Shown: positions 35,874 to 46,083, counted from the first letter of the stretch. The stretch is 64,000 nt of DNA from Sporomusa acidovorans (GCF_900101845.1 NZ_FNAM01000026.1:18005-82004), one strand, 5' to 3'. The notes: generated by a model from the letters alone, not told the origin. Numbers and translations are program-made.

Positions 35874-38456
35874 ATGAACAATGAAAAATATACGCAAAAA
35901 GCGGCCGCAGCCTTGCAAGAAGCACAGCAGCTTGCCGCCATGAACTATCATCAGGAATTAACAAGCAAACATCTTACGCTTGCTTTAGTTAAAGATGCAG
36001 AAGGCATTATGGCTTATCTGTTAAGCCAGCTAGCCATCGACGTACGGTTGCTAACCGCAAAGCTGGAACAACTAGTAAACAAACTTCCCTCTGTTCACGG
36101 TCAGGAAAGCGGCTTACGCCTCAATACCGCCATGATGAGGGTATTGGCTTTAGCGGAAAAATACGCAAAGTCCATGAAAGATGAATACATCAGTGTAGAA
36201 CACTTACTGATGGCAATCGCCGAAGACGGTGACAATGATTTGGTCACTCTGTGCCGGGACTTTGGGCTGACACGCAGCCGCATTCAGGAAGTGGTAAACC
36301 AATTCAGGCGCGGGCAACCGCTTACCACGGATAATCCTGATGAAAATATGCAGGCTCTGAATAAATACGGTCGCGACCTGACCGAATTGGCGCAGCAGGG
36401 CAAATTAGATCCGGTAATTGGACGTGATGAAGAAATCCGCCGGGTCATCGAAATTTTGTCCCGCCGGACAAAAAACAATCCTGTACTTATCGGCGAGCCC
36501 GGTGTTGGGAAAACAGCCATTGTTGAGGGTCTGGCCCGGCGTATTATTGCCGGCGATGTACCGGAGACTTTAAAAAATAAAATTGTATATTCGCTTGACC
36601 TGGGGGCCATGGTTGCCGGCGCAAAATTCCGGGGTGAATTTGAAGAACGGCTCAAAGCTGTTTTAGCGGAAATTTCCAAGGCCGAAGGCAAAATTATCTT
36701 ATTCATTGACGAACTGCATACTGTCGTAGGCGCCGGCGCCGCCGAAGGCGCGATGGATGCCGGCAACATCCTCAAACCCATGCTGGCCAGAGGAGAACTC
36801 AAATGCATTGGCGCCACTACCCTCAATGAATATCGCAAACATATCGAAAAAGACACGGCCTTAGAGCGCCGCTTTCAGCCGGTTTTAGTTGATCAACCCA
36901 CTGTCGAAGACACGATATCGATTCTCCGGGGATTACGAGAACGTTATGAGGTCCATCATGGTGTAAAAATAAAAGACGCTGCTTTAGTGGCCGCAGCGGT
37001 TCTATCTGACCGCTATATAGCCGACCGGTTTTTACCGGATAAGGCAATTGATCTGGTGGATGAATCGGCTGCCAAGCTGCGGACTGAGATTGATTCTATG
37101 CCCAGTGAATTGGATGAGGTCCTCCGCCGGGTGATGCAGCTGGAAATTGAGGAACAGGCGTTAAAAAAGGAAACCGACCCTTCTTCCCAAGACAAACTGG
37201 AACGGTTGCACCATGAATTAGCCGAACTTAAAGAACAGGCGGACACGTTAAAAGCTCAATGGCAACTGGAAAAACAAGGTATCGTCCAGTTGCGTAAAGT
37301 CAAGGAGGAAATTGAAAATGTCCGCACCCAGATGGAGGCCGCCGAACGGGCTTATGACCTAAACCGGCTGGCTGAACTTAAATATGGCCGGTTGCCGGAA
37401 TTGGAGAAAAAGCTTAAAACCCTGGAAGAACAACTTACGCAAAACCGTACCCACAAAACTATGCTCAAGGAAGAAGTCGATGAAGACGACATTGCCAAAG
37501 TAGTCAGCCGCTGGACCGGGGTACCGGTGACTAAATTAATGACAGGCGAACGGGAAAAGCTCGTCAATCTGGAGTCTCTTTTACATCAGCGGGTCGTCGG
37601 CCAGGATAAAGCCGTAACTGCCATCAGCGAAGCTATTATCCGCGCCCGGGCCGGCATTAAAGATCCCAACCGGCCTATCGGCTCCTTTATTTTTCTTGGT
37701 CCAACCGGTGTCGGCAAAACCGAACTGGCAAAAACCCTGGCCGAAGTATTATTTGATGATGAACGCAGCATGATCCGTCTTGATATGAGTGAATATATGG
37801 AAAAACATGCCGTGGCCCGTCTCATTGGCGCGCCTCCCGGTTATGTCGGTTATGACGAGGGCGGTCAGCTGACCGAAGCCGTCCGGCGGCGGCCATACAG
37901 CGTTATTCTTTTGGATGAAGTGGAAAAAGCCCACAACGACGTATTTAACGTCTTGCTGCAAATTCTTGATGACGGTCGGTTAACCGACAGCAAAGGCCGG
38001 ACCGTTGATTTTAAAAATACCATTATTATTATGACATCCAATCTGGGCTCCCGGGAAATACTAAACAACACCTCCGGCCTGGCCCAGGAGCGGGTGCTCG
38101 AATTGTTAAAGCAACATTTCCGTCCGGAATTTTTGAACCGAATTGATGATATTGTCATATTTAGCGCCCTCACTACCGAACAAGTAGCCGACATTGCCGC
38201 CATTATGCTGGAAAGTCTGAATAAACGATTGCAAAAACAACTAACCATCACCCTAAGCTGGGATGACAAAGCCCTTGCCTTTCTTGCGCAGGCAGGCTTC
38301 GACCCTCAGTTTGGCGCCCGTCCTCTAAAACGGCTGATCAGTCACATGATTGAGACTGAATTAAGTAAAATGATCATCCGCGGCGACGTAGCTGAAGGAA
38401 GCGCCGTACAACTAAGTGCCGACAACAATAAAATTCTGTTAACAGCCAACCCCTAA
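35874..38456 (+). CDS. clpB: ATP-dependent disaggregase ClpB
   Basis: Hsp100 disaggregase (860 residues, full length) that rescues aggregated proteins with DnaK. Clp N-domain repeats at the start, first AAA+ ring with Walker [10 protein letters not shown] near residue 207, a long middle coiled coil (about 410-520) that marks ClpB rather than ClpC, and second AAA+ ring with GPTGVGKTE near residue 610. There is no ClpP-binding loop motif. ATG follows AGGAGG. Monocistronic, ending at a perfect terminator, with CtsR-like boxes upstream. Confidence 0.97.
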   Translation: MNNEKYTQKAAAALQEAQQLAAMNYHQELTSKHLTLALVKDAEGIMAYLLSQLAIDVRLLTAKLEQLVNKLPSVHGQESGLRLNTAMMRVLALAEKYAKSMKDEYISVEHLLMAIAEDGDNDLVTLCRDFGLTRSRIQEVVNQFRRGQPLTTDNPDENMQALNKYGRDLTELAQQGKLDPVIGRDEEIRRVIEILSRRTKNNPVLIGEPGVGKTAIVEGLARRIIAGDVPETLKNKIVYSLDLGAMVAGAKFRGEFEERLKAVLAEISKAEGKIILFIDELHTVVGAGAAEGAMDAGNILKPMLARGELKCIGATTLNEYRKHIEKDTALERRFQPVLVDQPTVEDTISILRGLRERYEVHHGVKIKDAALVAAAVLSDRYIADRFLPDKAIDLVDESAAKLRTEIDSMPSELDEVLRRVMQLEIEEQALKKETDPSSQDKLERLHHELAELKEQADTLKAQWQLEKQGIVQLRKVKEEIENVRTQMEAAERAYDLNRLAELKYGRLPELEKKLKTLEEQLTQNRTHKTMLKEEVDEDDIAKVVSRWTGVPVTKLMTGEREKLVNLESLLHQRVVGQDKAVTAISEAIIRARAGIKDPNRPIGSFIFLGPTGVGKTELAKTLAEVLFDDERSMIRLDMSEYMEKHAVARLIGAPPGYVGYDEGGQLTEAVRRRPYSVILLDEVEKAHNDVFNVLLQILDDGRLTDSKGRTVDFKNTIIIMTSNLGSREILNNTSGLAQERVLELLKQHFRPEFLNRIDDIVIFSALTTEQVADIAAIMLESLNKRLQKQLTITLSWDDKALAFLAQAGFDPQFGARPLKRLISHMIETELSKMIIRGDVAEGSAVQLSADNNKILLTANP

Positions 38457-38462
38457 ACCACA

Positions 38463-38507
38463 TATAGTGACAAAAATCCCAGTTTACCTGGGATTTTTGT
38501 CACTATA
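38463..38507 (+). terminator. Intrinsic terminator after clpB
   Basis: 20-base perfect stem TATAGTGACAAAAATCCCAG with a 5-base loop TTTAC. It carries a T-rich 3' arm. Confidence 0.88.
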
Positions 38508-38618
38508 TAGGACTTTTGTACTAAACGAATATGACTTTTGCCTGATTGTCTTCCATTAACATGTAATTTATACTTATGTTGCCAACCTGTTTTTTAAAAT
38601 AATAAAGGAGCTGGTATT

Positions 38619-39710
38619 GTGTCAACCAGGATGATCGCCGTCAAAGAATTGGTTCCCGGCATGGCTATCGGCGAACCAGTCCTGTCAGCCAATGGCAAAG
38701 TATTGCTAGGAAAAGACGTAGTTATTACACCCCGTACCATTTCACTCTTAACGATGTGGAATGTCAGCCATGTATTCGTAAACAGCGAAAATGATACTTT
38801 ACCAGACACTGTTACCCCGGAAGAAGCGGAAGAAACAGAAGAAACTGCCTCTGCAGAAAATGGCCTGACAGACGAATTCACCGACTTCTTTAAAGAATAC
38901 GACAGCTTAGTAACAACGGCTGTCCAAACCTTTAATTTTATTCGCAATACAAATCAAATTCCTGTACAAAAACTGAAAGAAACATCCTTTAGCATTTATT
39001 CTACCGTGCTATCAACAGGTCCGGCCATTATGGATTACTTATTAGTCAGCGATTACAATTTGGCGGACAAAGTTACCCGTCATTCCGTAATGGTTGCCTT
39101 TATTAGCAGTATCATTGGCCGCAAGCTGAAACTTTCTGACGAAAAAATTAATATACTTTGTTTAGCCGGGCTTTTGCATGATATTGGCAAACTGGTTATC
39201 CCCAAGGAGGCCGACGCCGAAGCCAGAAACCATGTCATCCATGGCGCTAAATTATTGCAGCATGTATCCGTTTTGCCACAGGAGGTATTGCTTACAGTCC
39301 TGCAACACCATGAACGAATGGACGGCAGCGGCTTTCCATTAGGTACTGCGAGTGATAAAATTCACCCCTTTGCCCGTATTATTGCGGTTGCCGATCTGTT
39401 CCACCAACAAGCCTATGCCGGCGAGGAAGCAAATCCCTTCCCTGTTTTAGAATATATGTCCAAAGACCTAGTTGATAAACTGGATCAAAGTGTTTGCCAG
39501 CCGTTTATCCGTTATGTTCGCGATTGCCTGGTTAACTCTCCCGTCCTCTTAAGCGATGGCCAGTCCGGACAAGTTATCTTCTTTAATTCGAACCGGTTGG
39601 ATAAACCGATAGTCAAAACTCACAGTGGTACAATTATCGATCTTGCCACAACCAAAAACATTGTTATTGAGCGCCTTATTAATCAGGAGTATTTGGCAAA
39701 TGTCAACTAA
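38619..39710 (+). CDS. HD-GYP-like domain protein
   Basis: Soluble protein of 363 residues. An N-terminal region (about 1-55) resembles the domain preceding many HD-GYP proteins (MIAVKELVPGMAIGEPVL), followed by an acidic linker rich in Glu (about 65-85). The HD domain has HDIGK, HHERMDGSGFPLG and VADLFHQ; the diagnostic GYP is GFP here, so cyclic-di-GMP hydrolysis is likely but less sure. The start is GTG at 38619 after AAGGAG. Ends at a strong terminator. Confidence 0.87.
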   Translation: MSTRMIAVKELVPGMAIGEPVLSANGKVLLGKDVVITPRTISLLTMWNVSHVFVNSENDTLPDTVTPEEAEETEETASAENGLTDEFTDFFKEYDSLVTTAVQTFNFIRNTNQIPVQKLKETSFSIYSTVLSTGPAIMDYLLVSDYNLADKVTRHSVMVAFISSIIGRKLKLSDEKINILCLAGLLHDIGKLVIPKEADAEARNHVIHGAKLLQHVSVLPQEVLLTVLQHHERMDGSGFPLGTASDKIHPFARIIAVADLFHQQAYAGEEANPFPVLEYMSKDLVDKLDQSVCQPFIRYVRDCLVNSPVLLSDGQSGQVIFFNSNRLDKPIVKTHSGTIIDLATTKNIVIERLINQEYLANVN

Positions 39711-39717
39711 AGGCCGA

Positions 39718-39766
39718 TAAAAGCAAAGCCTGTTTTGCGTAGATGCAAAACAGGCTTTGCTTTTAT
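39718..39766. terminator. Bidirectional terminator between the HD gene and trpP
   Basis: ATAAAAGCAAAGCCTGTTTT / AAAACAGGCTTTGCTTTTAT near-perfect stem, T-rich on both strands; shared by the convergent genes. Confidence 0.9.
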
Positions 39767-40347
39767 TAAATTCCGTCTTCTTTCTGTTTGACAGCAATAC
39801 CGCCCAACAATGCCGAAACCGGGTAGTATAAAATCTGCGCAATAACCGTATTGACAAGCGCCACGGTCACTACCACCGGCAGCATGCCATAAAGGTAAAC
39901 GTTAAGCGGCAACCCTAAAATCAGTTTTGCCAACGTAGTAAATGCCAGTCCACTGGCAAAAGTGCCGCATAAAGCGCTAACTGCCGGTTTGAGATCTACG
40001 CGTCCCAGTTTCATGCTAAACGGTAAAGCAACAATTAACGCACAAACCAATGCGCCAATAGGCTCACTGATCAAATTGCCATAAGGAAAAACAGACTTGG
40101 AAGTAGCTAAACATAACGCCCCTGCCACCAAACCGATACCCATAGCCCGGCCGACCGGTAAACGAAATAAAACTATCGCCAGGCAATACATCGCAATAAT
40201 CCAGTTGGGAGAAACCCCGGCAATACTCGGGCTGACCAGCCTGAGTATTGCTCCAATCGCCAGCAGCATGGCCGAAACCGCCGCCCAGCGGAACCGCCCC
40301 TCCTGGCCCGTAGTCACTGTTACTAACTCTCGCTCTTTGTTTTCCAT
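39766..40347 (-). CDS. trpP: TrpP-like tryptophan transporter (possible ECF S subunit)
   Basis: Small membrane protein of 193 residues with five or six helices, related to the TrpP/YhaG tryptophan transporter family and of a size and topology typical of ECF substrate-binding (S) subunits. Begins MENKERELVTVTT before the first helix; conserved FPYGNLISEPIGAL in the middle. ATG at 40347 follows GGAGG by 8 bases. It is controlled by a T-box whose specifier reads UGG (Trp). With an S-less ECF module under a second UGG T-box at 49-52 kb, it may be that module's substrate subunit. Confidence 0.82.
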   Translation of the reverse strand: MENKERELVTVTTGQEGRFRWAAVSAMLLAIGAILRLVSPSIAGVSPNWIIAMYCLAIVLFRLPVGRAMGIGLVAGALCLATSKSVFPYGNLISEPIGALVCALIVALPFSMKLGRVDLKPAVSALCGTFASGLAFTTLAKLILGLPLNVYLYGMLPVVVTVALVNTVIAQILYYPVSALLGGIAVKQKEDGI

Positions 40348-40390
40348 TGCTCATACCTCCCTAAAAATTATAATGAATTGCCGAGAAAAA

Positions 40391-40690
40391 CATAAAACCC
40401 CGTCTCTCGGATAGATAACTCTACCCAAGGGACGGGGAATAACCCGCGGTGCCACCCTTAATTGACCGGAACAAACTGTCCGGCCCGGCTCAACAAAGTA
40501 CGGGACAACTGTCCGATACCCGCTTCCTGCTAACGGCGGAAGAATTCCGGCAGTGCCTACCCCGCTTCACGGCTCAGACTGCATCTTCCAGGTCCATTCA
40601 ACATACCGGTCGGCGCCAACCTCCCACTACCGTTGGCTCGCTGCAGCTTCCTCTGCATGTTTACTCTTCCTGGTCATTGATCTTCAGCAT
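40391..40690 (-). promoter_or_regulatory. T-box leader (tryptophan specifier UGG) of trpP
   Basis: Complete T-box. Stem I begins GACCAGGAAGAGTA and closes with CCTGGAAGATGCAG; the specifier loop shows GAA-TGG-ACC, so the codon is UGG (Trp). The antiterminator bulge sequence AGGGTGGCACCGCGG is at 40444-40458. The terminator is CCCCGTC...GACGGGG (40398-40437) with TTTTATG after it. Uncharged tRNA-Trp would allow readthrough into trpP. Confidence 0.93.
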
Positions 40691-40708
40691 ATAATACTTT
40701 GTGTATAT

Positions 40709-40738
40709 AGAATATCAGGGGACACGCACAGTTGTCAA
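40709..40738 (-). promoter_or_regulatory. Promoter of the trpP T-box leader
   Basis: TTGACA (40733-40738), 18-base spacer, TATTCT (40709-40714), just upstream of T-box stem I. Confidence 0.65.
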
Positions 40739-40822
40739 TACACAAATTACTTGGCAGGTATTCTTTTTTATCCAGCGAACACTATAGCAGATCTTCATCA
40801 TTCTATATAGCGAGGTGTCGTC

Positions 40823-41923
40823 ATGTCGTTTTTTGTGTCCTGTGTTTCTTTGTTTATTGCCTTGTTGCTGTTTTTCCCAGTTTCAACCGCGGCAAACTTT
40901 ACTGCGTCTCCAACCATAACGAATGCGCCAGTAGCCGCCGAGCTTAAATTTTTCTCCCTTGACCACAAGGATGTTGCCGCAGTGGCAATTGAAACCCGTT
41001 TACCGGCCGCGAATGAATCTGATCCCTCATGCTATACATTTGAGCCGCAATACCGCATAGCAAGAGCAAGTGACTCAATTACAATTACAATAGCGGCACA
41101 ACCTATGCTACCGGCCAATTCCTATGCACAGGCGTCTGCCATCCGCACCGCCCGTTTAAACCAGCTAACAATGACTGCCGCCGATAACGAAATCAGCCTA
41201 GCTATCGCTTATAATCCAAAAAAGTCCGAACCGGCTATCACGACAGTAAAACGCAAACCGGTGATTCAGCCTGACAATTCGATTATCTTCCGCACTTATC
41301 TTGTATTGACCTTTGCCGACACACCTACCGCGAAGCTACCCAAAACTATTGTACTCGATCCCGGACATGGCGGCACAGCCCTTGGTGCAACCAGTAACGA
41401 TTTGCTGGAGAAAGAACTTAACCTGGATATAGCCTTGTTAAGCCGTGACCTTTTTCGAGGTCAGGGTTATGATGTCTATTTGACTAGAACCGATGACAGC
41501 AATCCCAGCCTGCTGGACCGGGCCGATGCAGCCAACATTTTACAGGCAGACCTATTTCTCTCCATCCACAATAATTCCATGCCTGCCGACATGCCCGCTG
41601 CCGCCAAGCGGCTTTACCGGGGGACGACTGTCCTCTACAACTCTTCCGCCAATAAACCAGCTAAAGAACTGGCAATTATGTTGGCCGATCAACTGGCAGC
41701 TGCACTCCGTATTCACCAGTATCCCCTGCAAGACCGGCCAGGCCTGGTTGTTCTCAACGCCACCCACGTGCCGGCGGTTATTGCCGAAGTGGCCATGATG
41801 CCCCACCCGCAAGATGCCAAAATGCTCTCTCAGCGGATTTACCGCCTGGAAGCCGCCCAGGCGATTTTCCAGGCAACCGATAAATATTTTTCCATTATTT
41901 CACTATCTGCAGGGGGGATCTAA
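40823..41923 (+). CDS. N-acetylmuramoyl-L-alanine amidase (Amidase_3)
   Basis: Secreted zinc amidase (366 residues) that cuts the bond between muramic acid and the stem peptide. Signal peptide about 1-22; N-terminal region (25-165) of beta strands in the place of an AMIN-type domain; catalytic domain from about 173 with the zinc ligands and base visible in VLDPGHGG, LLEKELNL, LSIHNNS and IAEVAMM. ATG follows GAGGTG. It heads a run of three secreted-protein genes with the next gene only 2 bases away. Confidence 0.92.
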   Translation: MSFFVSCVSLFIALLLFFPVSTAANFTASPTITNAPVAAELKFFSLDHKDVAAVAIETRLPAANESDPSCYTFEPQYRIARASDSITITIAAQPMLPANSYAQASAIRTARLNQLTMTAADNEISLAIAYNPKKSEPAITTVKRKPVIQPDNSIIFRTYLVLTFADTPTAKLPKTIVLDPGHGGTALGATSNDLLEKELNLDIALLSRDLFRGQGYDVYLTRTDDSNPSLLDRADAANILQADLFLSIHNNSMPADMPAAAKRLYRGTTVLYNSSANKPAKELAIMLADQLAAALRIHQYPLQDRPGLVVLNATHVPAVIAEVAMMPHPQDAKMLSQRIYRLEAAQAIFQATDKYFSIISLSAGGI

Positions 41924-41925
41924 GC

Positions 41926-42846
41926 ATGTTACTGATGGCTTTTTTTAGACAAACAATCCTAATCATAGCCTATTTGCTCATCCTTATCCCTGTTTTTGCA
42001 AACCCGGCAATTGCCGCTGATGGTACTGCCAACACTGCCAATAACGGCCTGGCTGTCAGCGACAACGACGGAACTGTGTATTACTTGGACCTTACAGGCG
42101 ACATTTACGCCAATGCCCGGGAAAATATTTATCGTTTAAAATCCGGTGAAACAGTTCCTGCCCTTATCAATGAAGATGAGGCCTGGAGCCTGGCAATTTC
42201 CCGGAAATATTTATATTATAGCAATTGGTCTGATGAACATCGCATTTACCGCATGAAGCTTGACGGCAGCGAAAAAGCCAAAATCGGCGACCAGCCTGCC
42301 CAGCAATTAACCGTAACCGGCGACTGGCTGATCTATATTAACTGGAGTAACAGCCCTGCTAATCACAGAATCTACAAACTGTCGTTAGAGAGTGAATCTG
42401 AACCGGAAAAATTATGCGATGATCCCGCGGAAAATCTCGTCATCGCCGGCAATTGGGCCTATTACCTGAATACTGACGATAACTACCGCATGTACAAAAT
42501 TAAGCTTGACGGTACTGGACGCAGCAAAATTGGCGATGATCAGGTTCTCTTTATGGCAGTTGCTAATGACACAATTTACTATAGCAACCAAAGCGACGGC
42601 CAAAAGCTCTATGCCATCCGTACCAATGGTCAGCAGCGCGCAAAATTGACAGATGACCGGGCCGGATTTATTAATTTTGTCAATGACTTTATTTATTTTA
42701 CCAATACCTCGCACAATCATGCCCTATACCGCATCAATAGTACTACCCGGCAGCAACAATTCATCTGCGATTTGGGCATTGGTCCGCAACCGATTACGAT
42801 TATTAATAATACGCTCTATTACAACCGTCTGTTTTTCAAGCTGTAA
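41926..42846 (+). CDS. Secreted DUF5050-type repeat protein
   Basis: 306 residues: signal peptide (about 1-30), then five or six repeats of about 45 residues built on the pattern IYRMKLDGS.KAKIGD, NLVIAGNWAYYLN and LYAIRTNGQ. This is the DUF5050 beta-propeller-like family, often found with cell-wall-associated domains. No catalytic residues are apparent; a binding or scaffolding role is likely. ATG follows GGGGGA and is 2 bases after the amidase stop, so the two are one transcriptional unit. Confidence 0.85.
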   Translation: MLLMAFFRQTILIIAYLLILIPVFANPAIAADGTANTANNGLAVSDNDGTVYYLDLTGDIYANARENIYRLKSGETVPALINEDEAWSLAISRKYLYYSNWSDEHRIYRMKLDGSEKAKIGDQPAQQLTVTGDWLIYINWSNSPANHRIYKLSLESESEPEKLCDDPAENLVIAGNWAYYLNTDDNYRMYKIKLDGTGRSKIGDDQVLFMAVANDTIYYSNQSDGQKLYAIRTNGQQRAKLTDDRAGFINFVNDFIYFTNTSHNHALYRINSTTRQQQFICDLGIGPQPITIINNTLYYNRLFFKL

Positions 42847-42914
42847 ACCGCGGTTGCAGGAAAGCCCCTCTTTGCTAGCGAAGATCTAGCCTATTCACTT
42901 AAGGAGGGCGCCTT

Positions 42915-43956
42915 ATGTCAGTTAACCGTTTTTTTCCCCATCTCATTGTCACCCTGACAATTTTCACGCTTACCTTTAGCTTGCTGCCAACACCTGTTTT
43001 TGCCAAGCAGGCAGAACCGCCACCCGGCTACCTGCCGCTACAGCCATATAATTTACCCGCCAGGCTCACCGTTCTGGACAAACAAATTTTTGGACGCCAT
43101 GAAAAAATATGATGTTGCCGGCCTATCAGCCGCAGTCTTTACTGATGGAAAACTTATCTGGAACGGCAGCTACGGCTGGGCCGACCTAAGCACCAGCCGT
43201 GCGGTAAACTCCGGCACACTGTTTCGAGTAGCCTCTATTTCCAAAATGGTGACGGCAACAGCCTTGATGCTGCTATATGAACAGGGTAAGTTCGGCCTTG
43301 ATGCTGCAGGAAAAGATCTTATGCATAGCATGCAGTGGTTCGGGAACGGTCTGGAGGGCTTTTATCGGCAAAAGGGGTTAAATTTCCATATTACCGATGA
43401 TCTTGTGCCAGGCAGACGCCTCATCGGCCACTCCGGCGAAGCATACGGCTTGTCCGGCGACGCTTACTTTGACCTTGACAGCAAAATCGGTTTTGTATTT
43501 CTCATGAATGGGGCTAACCTAACTGACGCCAATCCTTTTTATAGTGTGGAGACCACTCTGGCCAAAACTTTAATGACTTCATTTGCACCCCCAAACAGCA
43601 ATAAGCCAATGCAGCTAAAAGCCAAAGCAGGCGATACCTTTATTGCTGTCAATGACCGCAAAATTTTTCTGCAAACCCCGGCTGCGATAACGAAAATCGG
43701 CAAAACGCAACACCTGTTTTTGCCGGCCATCGCGGCGGCTGACGCACTCTCTGCAGGCATTGAGCAAACCGCTGACAAAGCTTCTTTTACTGTTGGCCGG
43801 AATAAAGCCACCTTGACCGCCGACCAAGCTGTCCTGACATGTAATGGCGAAAAAATAGTCTTGTCGCAGGCGCCTTATCTAGACAAGGGGCAACTACTCG
43901 TTCCTGTCCGCGAACTGGCTACTGCCTTGAACATTAATATGAAACTGAGCCTTTAA
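42915..43956 (+). pseudogene. Decayed serine beta-lactamase-like gene
   Basis: Remnant of a secreted beta-lactamase/DD-peptidase-like protein. The signal peptide (from ATG 42915 after AAGGAGGG) is in one frame and the body in another; the frame changes at a run of five T at 43088-43092, where four would restore LTVLDKQILDAMKKYDVAGL. The Ser-Ile-Ser-Lys of the SxxK motif is present, but the sequence jumps from FGLDAAGKDL to MQWFGNGLEGFY, losing about 150 residues with the YxN motif. The HSG motif follows (IGHSGEAYGLSG). A C-terminal copper-amine-oxidase-like wall domain closes it. Confidence 0.8.
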
Positions 43957-44028
43957 ATTTATTGATACATATACAATGTACGCTTTAAATCGATAGCGCC
44001 AAATATATACAACGTGCTAAAGGTTTGT

Positions 44029-44104
44029 GCAGGCGGGTGGTGCGTTGGCAAAAGCGGAAGTCAAACGCCAGTGGTGGAGCGTTGTCAATGCACCGCCCGC
44101 CTGC
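44029..44104. repeat. Imperfect palindrome with 19-base arms
   Basis: GCAGGCGGGTGGTGCGTTG (44029-44047) pairs with CAATGCACCGCCCGCCTGC (44086-44104) at 17 of 19 positions. An inner hairpin AACGC/GCGTT lies in the loop. GC-rich against an AT-rich surround; could be a mobile palindromic unit or a structured RNA. Confidence 0.6.
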
Positions 44105-44137
44105 GCCGGCAGTATTCTTTGATGCGGAATAAATAGC

Positions 44138-44173
44138 GAAAGACGAGTGTTATTAAACAAACACTCGTCTTTC
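44138..44173. terminator. Hairpin terminator at the end of the VWA/LarA region
   Basis: Perfect 14-base arms GAAAGACGAGTGTT / AACACTCGTCTTTC. T-runs are short on both sides, so termination efficiency is uncertain. Confidence 0.6.
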
Positions 44174-44174
44174 A

Positions 44175-44435
44175 CTATTTGTTCTCAGGAACCACAATTA
44201 CCGCAATGCCATCAGGGATCACGGCTATTTTGGCGTTCTTGCCCGCAATCTCATCAGCCATAGTAAGCGCTTCCGGCAGATTCGCCGCGGCTTGCATATG
44301 CATATTGCGAATCATTTGATGATCACATTGGTCGGTAACAATAATAACATGAGCCTTTAACTGAATACGCGCCAGTATTTGCGCTTCCCATTGATCCGGC
44401 TGCGTATGTTGGGTATTATGATAATCGCCAGTCAT
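44175..44435 (-). pseudogene. C-terminal fragment of a LarA-type lactate racemase
   Basis: 86 codons that resemble only the last part of the nickel-dependent lactate racemase family (LarA/DUF2088): DQWEAQILARI, HVIIVTDQCD, MHMQAAANLPEALTMA and the end AKIAVIPDGIAVIVV. The N-terminal domain and catalytic region are missing, and the frame begins right at the stop of the VWA gene. Most likely the leftover of a deletion. An ATG at 44435 exists but without a ribosome site. Confidence 0.55.
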
Positions 44436-44436
44436 G

Positions 44437-46083
44437 CTAAACTGGTTCGGGAAAACAATACATAACGCCGCCAGCGGCCGTAGTGAGTTTTTGCAGAAAA
44501 TTATCTCCGCTGTCCAGACCAATACACAAAAAGCTGCAGCTTGCGATTCTAATTTCGGCAGCAGCCGCTAACGCATCAGCCAGCGGCTGCCTATTTTCAT
44601 CCATACGGCAACTAGGAATTCCATCAGTAATCAATATCAGCAAGGGATTTTTAACCTGTTGTTCTTTCATAAAGGTTAACGAATATCTAATCCCCAATGC
44701 CAGCGGCGTAGCCCCGTGCGGGTTAATTTTCTCAAAGGCGTTAAGTACAACCTGCCGGCTGGCAGTAAACGGTTCTATTACGGCAGCCTGATTATCCTGA
44801 AAGCTTAACAAGCTAAGCCGGTTATAACCAAACCGGCTAATTTCGGCAGCCAAATAGCCCGCTGCCTGCAGCCGGGAATCAGCCATACTGCCACTGCTGT
44901 CAACTAACAAACAAATATCACTGTCTGGCTGCTGATGCCTGTTTATAAACCTTAAATCCTGTGCGCCAATCCTTAGCTTTCCGCTTGCTCCCTCTGCCAG
45001 TCTTGTTGCGGCCGCGCTGACAGTAGCTGCGACAGCCAGCCCTAACGAACAGTTTTGGAATGAACAGGCGCTTACCGGTCGACCGGCATCTTGGCAGACC
45101 GACAGCGTCGGCGGCCCCCCCTTTACCACCCCCGACCGTTGCTGCATTAAGCTGACCGCTTGTCGAAAACTGTCATAAAGGCCCGGTGAATAAAAACCAG
45201 TCGCCCGTTTTTCCTGCAGTCGGCTACACTCACAGTTGGTTTTCTTATCGGGCCCTTGTACAGATTCTTTTAAGCTAACATAAGTCTGCCCGCGGCTGCC
45301 TGTTGCCGGCAAGACTGAACCAGCGGGATTGCCGGAAAATGCAGGACCAGGTGAAAACTCATTAGCGGAACAGCAACTGTTGTCACCTGCCATTGCCGCT
45401 TGTTGAGACGCCTCTGGTGACTGGCCAATCAACTTGGAATCCGTTTGGTCCGAATATGGACTAAGATCTGCCAGACAATCCGTCGACTCCACGTGAAAAA
45501 TGCACTCATTGCGTCGTGGTTCTAATCCCAAATCTAATATTGCCGCTTCCACTGCAGCTACAATGTAAAACAAGCAAAACAAGTTGTCCATCGACAGCTT
45601 TAGCGCCACATGCACATGATTTTCATGCACCCGGCGCACGGAAAGTTTTTTACCGTACTGCAAACTGCCGTTTATCCTGCCGCCGCCGGTAGCTGTTTGA
45701 ATGTCCACAAAATCAGGATTAACCATACCAGCACCTGCCAGCGCCGGTTGTGCGGCAAGTTCCCGGTAATGCGCAAGAGCGCTACAGATATACTGGGCGG
45801 CTATTCGATGGTTTACTTCACCGCACTCGTGAAAAATATCCATGTGGCCAATGCGGCCGTAATCTTTGCGGTGATAAAAGCAATGACCGGCGTCACTGTC
45901 TACCATAATTTGGACATGTTCCGGACGGTGTGAAAGGAAGGCATGTACTTTGGTGCTCAAAACCGTACTCTGGCCGATACGAACTCCCTGATCCCGTCCC
46001 AGCGCCTCAGCCACTATGGCCGCCGCTTCCCCCAGCCTGGCTAAAGGCAACCGGGCAAGGCTATGCCGCAGAGTATCAGGCAT
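44437..46083 (-). CDS. VWA-domain protein, magnesium-chelatase D-like
   Basis: 548 residues. The N-terminal half is of no family I can name with certainty (VQIMVDSDAGHCFYHRKDYG, then HECGEVNHRIAAQYI). A Cys- and Ser-rich low-similarity middle (about 225-330) follows. The C-terminal von Willebrand A domain carries an intact metal site: DSSGSM near residue 395, a Thr, and LITDG. ATG at 46083 overlaps the AAA+ gene by 8 bases, so it works with that ATPase as a ChlI/ChlD-like or MoxR/VWA-like pair. No large chelatase subunit is near; the substrate is unknown. Confidence 0.8.
   Translation of the reverse strand: MPDTLRHSLARLPLARLGEAAAIVAEALGRDQGVRIGQSTVLSTKVHAFLSHRPEHVQIMVDSDAGHCFYHRKDYGRIGHMDIFHECGEVNHRIAAQYICSALAHYRELAAQPALAGAGMVNPDFVDIQTATGGGRINGSLQYGKKLSVRRVHENHVHVALKLSMDNLFCLFYIVAAVEAAILDLGLEPRRNECIFHVESTDCLADLSPYSDQTDSKLIGQSPEASQQAAMAGDNSCCSANEFSPGPAFSGNPAGSVLPATGSRGQTYVSLKESVQGPDKKTNCECSRLQEKRATGFYSPGLYDSFRQAVSLMQQRSGVVKGGPPTLSVCQDAGRPVSACSFQNCSLGLAVAATVSAAATRLAEGASGKLRIGAQDLRFINRHQQPDSDICLLVDSSGSMADSRLQAAGYLAAEISRFGYNRLSLLSFQDNQAAVIEPFTASRQVVLNAFEKINPHGATPLALGIRYSLTFMKEQQVKNPLLILITDGIPSCRMDENRQPLADALAAAAEIRIASCSFLCIGLDSGDNFLQKLTTAAGGVMYCFPEPV

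Noticed and set aside
40064..40354. Alternative frame starting ATGAGCAATGGAAAAC before trpP
   Set aside because: It is closer to the ribosome site by a few bases, but the product is not membrane-like. The ATG at 40347 gives the TrpP family protein.
40560..40680. T-box specifier as AUG (Met) or GAA (Glu) instead of UGG
   Set aside because: The triplet register beside the conserved closing stem and the TrpP gene downstream favour UGG, and the second T-box agrees. A covariance model would settle it.
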